Source: Antennarius striatus
Taxonomy: Eukaryota > Chordata > Actinopteri > Lophiiformes > Antennariidae
Assembly: GCF_040054535.1 (NCBI RefSeq)
Contig: NC_090780.1
Coordinates: 13,523,501 to 13,587,500, forward strand
Reading direction: 5' to 3'
DNA: 64,000 bases
Part shown: positions 53,832-64,000 of the stretch, in pieces
Layout of the letters: each line of letters begins with the position of its first letter
Numbering within the stretch: position 1 is the stretch's first letter
Notes under the pieces: model-generated
What the model saw: only the letters and a program-made list of their open reading frames with translations
What the model was told of the DNA's origin: nothing
The model's database searches: none
Program-made: the position numbers and the translations under genes

Positions 53832-56800
53832 TTAGTTCATGTGCAGCTCCAGCAGGTAGCGAAGGCGACACTGGCTCTCTTTGTAGATCAGATATTCACT
53901 GTTGCAGAAGTGGCTACCTGAAAACTGTGGCTGACTTATAGGCTTACCCTGAGGCACAGCAATTTTCTTGCCCTCCAAGGTGATGAAAGTGTCCTGGGAC
54001 GGATCTGGAAATGCAGGTGATAAAAACACGACACAAGATATCAGTTAACACAGTCGTTCTTAAATTCTTTCATTTTGATTGGTATTGAAGAGTCATACAA
54101 TGAGCTGATTATATTTTTATTGAAATAGCACTACCTTAAACATGCATGCTTTATGTTACTTTTAAACACTGATGTTTTTTTTGCAGAAATACTTTTACTG
54201 TGTGCTAACAGTACCGTACCTGGTTCCACTGAACCTCGCGCCACCACGCTATCAAAGCCCGGGGGAGCAGATTTCAAGGAACTGTTGTCTTTGGTGATGG
54301 TCTTCTCTTGGCCAAGGGCCACCTCACAAAGGAACATTACTCCAGTGTTTTTGGAAGTGCGCACTAAAAAATTCATGGTGCACCAGATGTGATAGGTTAC
54401 CAATGACATGTCCTTTGTATCTTGTTCACTCTTAGTTTCTTCATATAGCCTTACCATAACATGCAGACTTGCTGTTTTCAGACGCAAAATATATGCCGCG
54501 ACCAACACGCCCCCCTGAATGGGGCATTATCCTCAGACCACTCTTCAGGATGGCTGCAACCACTGCTATGTTTGTACCATGCCACAGCAGACGGCGGTTC
54601 TCCAGCTTGTCATTTTCATTGAACCGTGTTCCCTGTTATGTGCAACGTATGTGTTAGGTTACACGACTTCTGATTTTTTTTATGTCACATGAAAACAACA
54701 CTGCCATTCCCACCTCTGTATCTCGATCAACTTCCCAAACATTGACAATTTTTGGTTTACGATATCCATCTGAAGTCGCTTTCAGGTATTTTTCAATGAT
54801 CTTGAACAGAAAAACCAGTTAAACACCTTCATTATAAGGACAATATGAATGAAAGATTTGTGATCAATCACGACAAATGGTCTGTGCCTATTGAATGTTA
54901 TTGTACCTTAAATATTTCTGAATTTGTGTCCATTAGGCTGAGCCTGCAATGGAGAGAATTATAGTCTTGGTCCAGCGGGTGGGGAACTGTCTCGACCATC
55001 TCTTGAGCCTTTTCAGTTTCTGACTTTAGAGTTTGGGCGAGCTCAATGTCAGCCAGCACCTAAAGAAAGCATGGAGTAACGAGAGTAACTCTAAAAAGCA
55101 GGAAACATATAAGGAGAGTTCATTGCAGTATAAAGCATTCAAAACCTCACCATGAGCATCTCTTTCTTCTGCTCCACAACCTCCTTGTTGTCGATAGCTG
55201 GGGGTCTGTTGCGGCCAAAGTTATGTGGAATGACAGTGAAGAACTTTGAGGAAAGTTCTTCTAAACGTGCCTTTCCCCTTTTTTGGTTCATGGCAGCCTC
55301 AATCTCCTCCAACACCTCAAATCCCTTAGCAATCTGTATCTTACTGAGTTTCCCCAAAGGCATCTTCTTGATGTCTGTAAGACACACATTCATACACCAA
55401 AAAACAATATTTTAACCATCCAGAGTAGATATTGTATTTTTTGCCAAGAAAAGGAATGTCATACATTATACATTGCCAGGTTTTACGAACTGTTCTGTAC
55501 GTAATCCCAAAGAACTAAGAAAAACAATCCGATATCTTCAAACAGCTAAAATTAAAGAATGTGTTTTTTAAATGCATCTTCATTATAAAAAACAAACAAA
55601 GAAAAACAGAGACTTCAGAACTGAATCCTTCTTAGAGACGCACACACTTTAGTGAAACAGATATGCTACTGAACCGGTATCTGTGTACACTGAAGTTGCA
55701 TAAACTGGTTTGTATTTAGACTGAGACACAATAGACACACCTAGGTTCATGCATTCCATCGCTTCTTTGAACATATCATTGCTGAAAATGAGCTCAATGA
55801 GTTTCTTCATAGCTGTATCGAGTGTGCAGGACAGGACGTTTTTGGTGACTTTGACAGACTTTCCATCGACACTGTCCACCTGTAAATACAGCCAAAGAGA
55901 TTCTGCTGAGAATTATCCAAAAATGTCCAACGAGTTACTCCAGTTCCTCATCAGGCTTTGTTCTTATGAGATGAGCACTGACGTTTACCTTGACCTCGGC
56001 ATTCTCGTCTCCATCCACCTCAATCAGGGTGTACTTTCCAGGGTGAGATACAAAATTCAACCGATCACTCCAGTTGTTCTTTGTCTTGTCCTTAAACTTT
56101 TTCTCAAAGTCCTTGATAGCATTCTCCACGTTATTAAACTCGCTAAGTTTGTTTTGTCCCACTTCCCCCTGAATTCAGATTAGACATGAGGCAGTCAGTA
56201 ACAATTGCGCAATATGAGTGGTATGGACTGTGGAAGGTCAACATATTATCACCATACTGAGGAAGACCTCCACTTATGTTGATCATATAACTGATGAAGG
56301 TAGTCAGTTCATGAGTCACAAAAAACAGCTGATTCTGAAGATGATTGTTTGCATAAATGCTCTGATACATTCTATGGCAAAGATTATATGCAAATTTAAA
56401 AAGTATTTGCAGGTATTAAAAATCCTACATAAATAAGCAAGAGCAGAATAACAGGTATGTAACTCAGGTTAAACTTACCACTCTGCCCCATCTGTTCCAG
56501 GAATAATAACTGGAGCCAGATTTGATAACTTGGACAACATAAAACTTATTATTATTATTATTGTTTCCAATGTTTGTTTGGTTGAGCATGCAGTCATAGT
56601 CCTCATGCACCTGGTGGAGGAAACAGAACAATTTTCAACATTTCTTTTAAATGTTACTGCACAAAATCTAATTTTACGTGAAAGGATTCCTGTAAAGCAC
56701 CTGAAGGCACCTGGCTGACGTCATACAGCATCTTTCTTACCTCTCCATTGCTTGACAGTGGGCAGTGCTCATCCACCTTCTTCTTTCCTTTCACCTGTGG

Positions 56801-56920
56801 CCCTGCAGCCAGGAGGGCCTCTTTCGCAGAGGTAAAAGCATTCTTGGGCTTTGGTGTCTCCTCTTTTGCCTTCTTGCCACCTGCCTTTGTACCAGAAGCT
56901 GCTCTTCTCTTAGGGGCCAT
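53832..56920 (-). CDS. parp3: Poly/mono(ADP-ribose) polymerase 3, ten coding exons
   Basis: Nuclear DNA-break-activated ADP-ribosyltransferase. Exons, 5' to 3': 56741-56920, 56479-56610, 55989-56168, 55741-55879, 55151-55374, 54907-55059, 54714-54800, 54455-54632, 54220-54363, 53832-54004. All have GT-AG borders; total 1,590 nt = 529 residues plus stop (human about 533). Domains: Lys-rich N-terminus (1-50) starting MAPKRRA; WGR domain about 60-165 with NRWGRVGEVGQ; helical regulatory domain about 170-300 with KKMPLGKLSK; ART catalytic domain about 305-529. The H-Y-E triad is complete: H383 (LWHGTN), Y413 (GRGIYF) and E509 (NSEYLIY). Codons upstream of MAPKRRA stay open for 49 residues, but the family start is the MAPK Met. 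A copy of exons 3-5 lies upstream at 58163-59216. Whether the enzyme is active is inferred from the intact triad. Confidence 0.95.
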
Positions 56921-57299
56921 TGTGCGGACTGAAGACCCTGCACACAAACTTACCGTATTCATCATCTGGACTCTGTGACGGGACAAGCCCAGACACGACC
57001 ACGATGATAAGCTATCGAGCATCAACCCAAATGAAGCCGTCGACATGTACTTACCGAGTAATAACACATCAGTTAGTGTTAGCGGCTACAAAGACTAGAA
57101 AGTCACCATTACGGCTGAGTTGTTTGGAGATGAACAGGGTCAGTGGACGCTTCACCCAACCTGCTTTATTGATCACAGGACCTGAATTCCCCTCAGCTGT
57201 TAACTCACCTCTTAACTTTGACTCGTTCCGTCGGGGTGGGAAAGCGGTAACAAAGCCAGAGATTCCCCTTGGCAACGTCGATACCCCTGCAGCCAACTG

Positions 57300-57560
57300 A
57301 GGTGACTGACAGTGATTATCGTGAAGTTTACGTTCACTTTCTGGTCACCGGAAGAGGCGGAGCTTCACTGTAGCCGCTGTGGAGGTGGAGTACATTCACA
57401 CGCAAATTTTTCTCTCCTGATATGATGAAGGTAAGACCCGCCTTACAATACCTGTGATTGGCTAGTGTTGTTGTTGAGTTGGGGTAACGATTGGTTAAAT
57501 GTGAGTGACAATATAATTTTAAGCTAATCAGAGGCTGAGGAAGGCGGGTTATGGCGCCTT
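57300..57560 (-). promoter_or_regulatory. Probable TATA-less promoter region 5' of parp3
   Basis: The block upstream of parp3 is richer in GC than its surroundings. It contains an ETS-type CCGGAAG (57348-57354), an adjoining GAGGCGG GC-box-like site, and two ATTGG (reverse CCAAT) boxes at 57457-57461 and 57490-57494. No TATA box was seen. On the + strand a start-like ATGATGAAG runs into a consensus donor gtaaga (about 57422-57435), which would fit a divergent first exon. Assignment is by motif only. Confidence 0.45.
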
Positions 57561-58082
57561 CATAGTAGGATTAGCACCGTACGTTCGTCCTGCAAATTAA
57601 TGGCTATACGTGACCTGATATAACCTGAAGAGTCAGAGTTCTACTAAAGGGTGTTGATATCCCCTGTCGAACCCGTAGCTTTACGATAAAGGATATCCGG
57701 CACTTATGTTAATTTAAATAATTCATTTTGGAATAGGAAAAATAAGATATAAAAATACTTAAGTAGAAGGGCACGCAATTGTGAAGACCGAGGCTCAACA
57801 GTCCCTTTAATTCAATAAAAAAAAAACATTATTACAGGAAATAATTTTATTTATTTTCATACCTAAATGTACACATTCATAGCATATTTTTATTTATATT
57901 AACACTAAACTGTATTAGATTTATCCATCAGGGTCCTTATATCATTTCCTGAGAGATTAACTAAAATACTAAAATAAAAAACCAGGAACATCTAGGTGAA
58001 TGAAAGAATTTAACAAAGTAAACTATTGATAATCAAAGCCTGTTGTCCTACCTCTAACACAGCAGCATCAAGGCAAAGATTA

Positions 58083-58151
58083 TTTAAAATACATTTATTA
58101 CTGAATAAGATTTTTTTACTTTGATATACCCTAATTAATACATTACTTTTA
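58083..58151. repeat. 69-bp direct repeat, left flank of the parp3 duplicate
   Basis: Identical to 59219-59287 except for one T/C difference. An 11-base filler (58152-58162) separates it from the duplicated parp3 block. The pair looks like an unusually long target-site duplication. Confidence 0.93.
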
Positions 58152-58162
58152 CCAAACAGGGT

Positions 58163-59216
58163 AATCTCCTCCAACACCTCAAATCCCTTAGCAATCTGTA
58201 TCTTACTGAGTTTCCCCAAAGGCATCTTCTTGATGTCTGTAAGACACACATTCATACACCAAAAAACAATATTTTAACCATCCAGAGTAGATATTGTATT
58301 TTTTGCCAAGAAAAGGAATGTCATACATTATACATTGCCAGGTTTTACGAACTGTTCTGTACGTACTCCCAAAGAACTAAGAAAAACAATCCGATATCTT
58401 CAAACAGCTAAAATTAAAGAATGTGTTTTTTAAATGCATCTTCATTATAAAAAACAAACAAAGAAAAACAGAGACTTCAGAACTGAATCCTTCTTAGAGA
58501 CGCACACACTTTAGTGAAACAGATATGCTACTGAACCGGTATCTGTGTACTCTGAAGTTGCATAAACTGGTTTATATTTAGACTGAGACACAACACACAC
58601 ACCTAGGTTCATGCATTCCATCGCTTCTTTGAACATATCATTGCTGAAAATGAGCTCAATGAGTTTCTTCATAGCTGTATCGAGTGTGCAGGACAGGACG
58701 TTTTTGGTGACTTTGACAGACTTTCCATCGACACTGTCCACCTGTAAATACAGCCAAAGAGATTCTGCTGAGAATTATCCAAAAATGTCCAACGAGTTAC
58801 TCCAGTTCCTCATCAGGCTTTGTTCTTATGAGATGAGCACTGACGTTTACCTTGACCTCGGCATTCTCGTCTCCATCCACCTCAATCAGGGTGTACTTTC
58901 CAGGGTGAGATACAAAATTCAACCGATCACTCCAGTTGTTCTTTGTCTTGTCCTTAAACTTTTTCTCAAAGTCCTTGATAGCATTCTCCACGTTATTAAA
59001 CTCGCTAAGTTTGTTTTGTCCCACTTCCCCCTGAATTCAGATTAGACATGAGGCAGTCAGTAACAATTGCGCAATATGAGTGGTATGGACTGTGGAAGGT
59101 CAAGATATTATCACCATACTGAGGAAGACCTCCACTTATGTTGATCATATAACTGATGAAGGTAGTCAGTTCATGAGTCACAAAAAACAGCTGATTCTGA
59201 AGATGATTGTTTGCAT
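58163..59216 (-). pseudogene. Partial duplicate of parp3 (exons 3, 4 and part of 5)
   Basis: This 1,054-bp block is collinear with 55301-56354 at a constant offset of 2,862 bases, with no indels. I count six substitutions (99.4 % identity), all in intron sequence. It carries a complete exon 3 (58851-59030), a complete exon 4 (58603-58741) with splice sites, and the first 74 bases of exon 5 (58163-58236). It lacks exons 1-2, the rest of exon 5 and the whole catalytic domain, so it cannot encode PARP3 alone. It lies 1.2 kb 5' of parp3 in the same orientation. Direct repeats of 69 bp flank it (58083-58151 and 59219-59287). The source is the copy inside the intact gene; this one is the insert. 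Confidence 0.95.
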
Positions 59217-59218
59217 TG

Positions 59219-59287
59219 TTTAAAATACATTTATTACTGAACAAGATTTTTTTACTTTGATATACCCTAATTAATACATTACTTTTA
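59219..59287. repeat. 69-bp direct repeat, right flank of the parp3 duplicate
   Basis: Partner of 58083-58151, separated by two bases from the right end of the parp3-derived insert. After it the two flanks diverge at once. Confidence 0.93.
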
Positions 59288-59963
59288 ACTAAACCCCTCG
59301 CTTGATGATGCGTGCCTGAAGGTATTTGAGAGGATTTTCTATGTCATGAAAATGCATTTAGCAGTTTTTGCATTATTAAATAAGCATTACAGTCACTCTG
59401 GCTAGCACAGGGGCCATAACTGGTTATAGAAAAAGGAAAGAAGACAGACGTTACGTTTATTTATACTTTCATAGTACAGATTGTGTTATATCCATTCTAA
59501 CATCAGAAACCATTTCAAAATGTAATGCAAATGGAAAGTCAAGATGTCTAGAACTTTGAAAAATTCTGTTAAAAGAAGGGAGGAACACATGCTGCATCAT
59601 CAATGTATATCAGAGGATATTGGACACAAGAAAGGTAAATGCATGCAAAAAAAAAATAGACTCTTAACTGATCTTTTATCCTACAGACATTTCCTTAGTA
59701 GACTATTGTGAAGCTTCGCATTGAATGTTAGGGCTGCCTTTTTCCCTGTTCTGATCCCTCAGTACTGTTGTCTCTCCTGCTTTCTATTTCTACAGGTAAA
59801 AAATATATGTGTAAAGCAATCACAAAACTCACAATAGAAAGTAAGAAGAATGGGCCTGTTCTTAGCATGGGACTAGATAGCTAGCCATCTTGGTAACTTT
59901 ATTTATTCAATTTATTTTTTTCTTTCCAGACATGTTATTACATTTAACTTTAACTACTATGCT
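59288..59963. other. Intergenic spacer, nothing recognised
   Basis: AT-rich single-copy-looking sequence between the parp3 duplicate and the chimeric retroelement. No open frame with family resemblance. Confidence 0.6.
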
Positions 59964-60277
59964 TGACTCCTCCGAGAGCTGCCACCTTATCGTGGTGGGG
60001 GAGTTTGAGTGCCCAGGAGCTATGTTGTCAGGGACTTTATGCTCCTGCTAGGGTCTCCCTTGGCAAACAGGTCCTGGGTGACGGGCCAAAGAGCAGTGCA
60101 AAAACCACTGTGGCAAGAAAAACATCAAGGACTGTGACTTCGCCCGGTATGGCGCAACCGGGGCCCCACCCTGGAGCCAGGCCCGGGGTTTTTTTTCTCC
60201 TGGTGTTTGTCCAGTATTTATTCATCATGTAATGCCTGAGCAGTGGATATGTGGAATTTCCTGCGGGATTAATAAAG
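59964..60277 (+). mobile_element. Short retroelement: LINE 5'UTR joined to a different LINE 3' end
   Basis: 59967-60185 matches the 5'UTR found at 2692-2835 (gagagctgccacctta, gagctatgttgtcaggg, gggtctcccttggca) and continues past it (cgcccggtatggcgcaa). From 60190 it switches to ttctcctggtgtttgtccag, the 3' end seen at 45725, then cgggattaataaagtatcta and a TATC tail. There is no coding sequence. It resembles a SINE-like deletion or template-switch product. Confidence 0.7.
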
Positions 60278-60431
<154 letters not shown>

Positions 60432-62420
60432 CAATGGCCTGTAATTAATCTGACACCATCAGAAAACATTACAGTACAAAAGGGTTTGATTTTAAGGAAC
60501 AGTATTTATTCCTTGCTGGCTGGTTCAATATAAAGTGTGAACTAGAGGAAGACAGAACTGTTTGGGACAAGTCCACAACCCCCTTGTAGTATTGTGTCTC
60601 TAAACCTGTGTGTTCCTGTACAATCAACAACTGAATATTTCTCCCTGCATATAAAAATTGTATAGCTCTCAGAGAAGAGTTTTAAAAGTGGCGGAACATC
60701 ATAAGTTTTTTGTATAATAATCTGCCACTGCAACATTTGCATTGTTGAATAGAGAATGTGCAAAAGTGATCCAGAATCTGAACTTTTCAGCAACTCTATG
60801 TTGATCCAAATCCACTTTTCAGTCAAACATGAGTGATTATCTAACATCTCCCAGCTGTGACTGCTGGTGGAATCTAACTCCTTACATGCTATTGCAAAAT
60901 AATAGATTTCATGTACAAACCATAATGATTAAGAAAAAAATAATATTACTTGTGTACTTTGAAGTAAATCATTTTATAAATGCTGTTGGTTGACAACAAT
61001 TTCCATCCTTGCCTATTTGATCACAACATTGTCGCTCTCTTTCAGTACCAGAACTGCTGTAGATTTCTCATCATCTTATAAACATGTCTCTAAATATTTC
61101 TCTTAAATGTGGTGAGGCTCTTTTCCTAACCTTTACATTGTAAAGTGACAAAGATAATTTTGCATTGCAAGCTGTAGCTGATTTATATAATAACAGTAAT
61201 TTGATGGTGGCCATTTAGCAGATCAAGTAAAGTAAGACTATATAATATACTGTATTTACAAGCCCTTGAAGCTGCCTGCATGTATCCAGTAATTTGGACA
61301 CAAGATGGCAGTGTTAATTCACAAATACTGTGTTGGTCGATTTTTCTAAAGCATCTGTCACCTGACAGATGAAACAGGGGGACAACAGTAAATGCTGTCT
61401 GTATTCCTTGCAGAGCTTTGGTGGATTTTATCTGCTATTGGCAGATGATAATATTTGCGCTGGTTATTTTCATTTAATGGCTGTTTGGTCATGGCAGATG
61501 GTGTAGATTTGAAAGTAATAATCATTATGCAGCTGAGATTTGTATGCCAGACTGGTTAAAAATGTAATTTGCATTTATATCAATATCATCATATAATTTA
61601 AATTAGTCACATCAACTTGCCAATACGAATCGCACCACTTGCCTGCAAACTTATTTTGACTCCATTTCTATCCCTCTTACTCACTGGTCTCACTGGTCTC
61701 AATGGTCTCACCGGTCAGGTCAGATGAACTTCACTGGACAAAGTCTGTTTTGCCATTGCACATTAAAAAGCAGGTTTTCCTCTCCCTTGCCACCTCGTGC
61801 TTTCTCATGTTGAAGTTGGTGAACCTCTGTGACATAAGCTGCTCTTTGACAATATCATTGGATAACTTTTTCTGTGATTTGGCACCATTTATTTGATTTA
61901 TACCACAAGCTTAGAAATGATTTCCTGTTGGGGCTGTGACTCAAGAGGTGGAGCAGGATGTCCATTCATCACAGGATTGATGGTTTATCCCCAGCTCTCT
62001 GTCCACATGCTTAAGTGTCCTTGAGTGTGACACTAAACCCATGCATGGCAGCTCTGTCATAAACACTGCATCTGTGCTGTGAATGATGAAATGGGCGGTA
62101 AATAAATATAAAGCAATCTGCCTAAGAAGGTTGAAAAATAATACAGATGAAGTTACTTCAGCACAATAGGGATATTTAACCGTCTGCAATTGTTGGCAAA
62201 GATGTAAATTGCATTTAGGAATGTAGTACGACAACATATTTGTCAGGATTATGGAGGTTACTAAGACAGTAAGGTTTATTCCATAGTATTCAGTGTTTAT
62301 AGTATCAAACTAAGTAAATTTACCCCTCAAGCACTTTTCAATAGACATTCTTCTGAATGTGAATTTTGTGATGTGCCAGGAAACAGACATCAGTAATGTT
62401 GGTATTAATAAAAAACACAT
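60432..62420. other. Intergenic between the retroelement and grm2 3' end
   Basis: About 61930-62110 looks like a tRNA-like SINE (ggctgtgactcaagaggtgg head, ccttgagtgtgacactaaac body). The rest is AT-rich spacer. No gene recognised; no rrp9 exon was seen. Confidence 0.45.
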
Positions 62421-62752
62421 TTTATTTACATAAATTACAAGAAAGCACAAACTGGTTCACCAAAACCTACGTTAAAAACGTTGTATATATATTACATTGA
62501 ACAGATTTACTATAATTTACTCCATCGTTGCAAGTAGAATCTTCAATAAAAACAAGGGCTGTACGTATGCGACGTCATCAGCATCTCATTTAAAGAACAA
62601 AATAGAATAATTGGGACATTGTACTCACAGCACTTTGAGGACAACAAAGTCAGAACAATCGTCTGTGACCTCTTTAATATTTGAGACACCTGATTCAGGA
62701 CTAGTGATTATATAATTGTTTACATAGCTTGGCAGAGGAACTCAATTAATCT

Positions 62753-63200
62753 TCACAAGGAGGACGTTGTGGAGTCCACCACCTCTCGTCCGTTACATAC
62801 CGTAGGAACAACATTGGAGACCGATGCTGAAAAGCATGAGAAAGGGTTCTTTAGAGGATCTGCTGGAGTGTACATGAAAGAAATAAGACTTCTGATTGTC
62901 AATAAAGTAAACACAATATAGATAATGTCATGATGTTGCATTTCAATGGAGTTATGAGGTACATAATACCTACTTTCTATTAAGAGATTAATAAGATTGT
63001 GTTGTTGTGTATGACATGCTACCTTGAGAGAAACTGGAGCCTGGCCCGGTGGTGACGCTGAAGCGAGTGGTGGCCACTCTGAGATTGCAGACATTCTTCT
63101 GTGGCTGGAACAGAATGATGTGGACCTTGGGAGCAAAGAGGCAGCCCAACACCACCGATCCACTCAGACTGACAGAGATACACATGGTAGTAGTCTGAAC
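62753..63200 (-). CDS. grm2: Metabotropic glutamate receptor 2, last two coding exons (partial)
   Basis: Group II mGluR C-terminal end; the receptor is a presynaptic Gi/o-coupled glutamate sensor. Penultimate exon 63023-63200 (178 nt) starts at a phase-0 acceptor (ctttcag|GTT) and encodes the end of TM6, all of TM7 ([20 protein letters not shown]) and the conserved [15 protein letters not shown]. The last exon 62753-62826 (74 nt) completes an Ala codon and ends [18 protein letters not shown], then TGA. The VVDSTTSSL ending matches GRM2; GRM3 ends VLDSTTSSL. Together they give 83 residues. The ligand-binding domain, Cys-rich domain and TM1 to most of TM6 must lie past the right edge of the window. 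A candidate poly(A) signal (AATAAA on the minus strand) is at 62421-62426, giving a 3'UTR of about 330 bases. Same-strand order grm2-parp3-gpr62 agrees with human 3p21.2. Confidence 0.94.
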
Positions 63201-64000
63201 CTGAAAGACAAGCGAGAAGCACGTCTCTCTCGGTAAATCATAGTTAGTCTGGCTGGAGTAGGAGTTTCAAAACAACCGCAAATAGTGCAATTAATTCCAC
63301 CCTGTTGGGCTCATATAACCAGTGGTGTGGGGTTGAGGATCATTTCCCTATATAACTGAATTCATGTTAAAGAGAAACAATAAAGACTCCCTGTCATAAT
63401 TCAGAATCAAAGCCAGGTGCTTTGAGGAGGAAAGAGAGCGTGCAGTTCGCTAAAGAGAGGTGTTAAGTTATCTGTTTATTTGCTTGTCAATCAACTGCTC
63501 ATCTCGCGCTCTATTTCCCCCTTCACCTAGCCCACATCATGCTGTGTCATTGGTCTGCGCCTTTCCCATCTCTTCACAGCTTTCTTTTTTTCCCTCCTTG
63601 AGCAACATGCAATCCAGCATTATGTTATGTGGCAGGTGCATCCCCTTTTTCACAAGGCACAGCAGGTATCACCCTGTCATAATGTTGGTATTGAGATAAT
63701 TTGGGAAACAAGTATTGGTCGATCTGCACACAGAAAAAAAACACTCCAAAGGCTCCTGTTAGTTTAGGCAGGAATATAGATGATACAGTGGTCAGTTAAA
63801 TTTTATTTTCAGGACTGTGTTTTATCTTTTTACCCTTTTTTTTTTTTTTACTAATTATCATAACCATTTAAAAACTAATAATAAATTGTATTAGAGATGG
63901 ACTACTTGAAAAAAAAATCTGTTTGAATTAATTTAATATCAACACATTTGATTTACATGTTTTTCAGTATAGTAGTTAATAAGGTTGTTGCGTATCAAGT
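63201..64000 (-). other. Intron of grm2 (partial); no exon seen
   Basis: Between the penultimate grm2 exon and the window edge there is AT-rich sequence with short poly-T runs and no reading frame resembling an mGluR. It is read as the 3' part of the preceding intron. Confidence 0.7.

Noticed and set aside
53832-56920. Interpreting the parp3 exon 1 frame as starting 49 codons further upstream
   Set aside because: The longer N-terminus has no family counterpart, whereas MAPK... matches the PARP3 start.
58611-59045. 144-codon plus-strand frame, also present at 55749-56183
   Set aside because: Antisense shadow of parp3 exons 3-4; it appears twice only because the segment is duplicated.

Overview
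This is a 64 kb stretch of vertebrate nuclear DNA, almost certainly from a teleost fish. It has large AT-rich intergenic spaces and introns with GT-AG junctions. Its repeats are typical of teleosts: tRNA-derived SINEs, RTE-like and L1-like LINEs, and long TATC, TCTG and GT microsatellites. The fish-type isotocin/oxytocin receptor supports this reading. No rRNA, tRNA, CRISPR or prokaryotic features were seen.

Five protein-coding genes can be supported. From left to right they are: oxtr (+, two coding exons at 17612-18539 and 32814-33067, split by a 14.3 kb intron full of transposon remnants); cav3 (-, two exons at 38114-38455 and 39795-39911); gpr62 (-, single coding exon 49867-51123); parp3 (-, ten coding exons between 53832 and 56920, 529 codons when spliced); and the 3' end of grm2 (-, last two coding exons at 62753-62826 and 63023-63200, the rest lying beyond the right edge).

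The layout joins two blocks that are separate on human chromosome 3p: CAV3-OXTR (tail to tail) and GRM2-PARP3-GPR62 (same strand). Gene order and orientation within each block are kept. RRP9, which lies head to head with PARP3 in human, was not seen here. The five genes do not form one pathway: a neuropeptide GPCR, a muscle caveolin, an orphan GPCR, a DNA-damage ADP-ribosyltransferase and a glutamate GPCR.

Region by region: 1-17.6 kb is gene-poor and holds LINE copies, a long inverted-repeat element and a SINE. 18.5-32.8 kb is the oxtr intron. 33.7-35.5 kb is a 5'-truncated RTE-like LINE with a clean 13-bp target-site duplication. 40-49.8 kb is the junction between the two ancestral blocks; it has repeats and a few unassigned exon-like segments. 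57-59.3 kb holds the parp3 promoter and a 1,054-bp, 99.4 %-identical copy of parp3 exons 3-5, bounded by 69-bp direct repeats. 59.3-62.4 kb is repeats and AT-rich spacer.

No wholly new biological system was recognised. The most notable structural find is the recent partial duplication of parp3 with its flanking 69-bp repeats. Exon boundaries were worked out by hand from splice consensus and remembered family resemblance; no database search was run.
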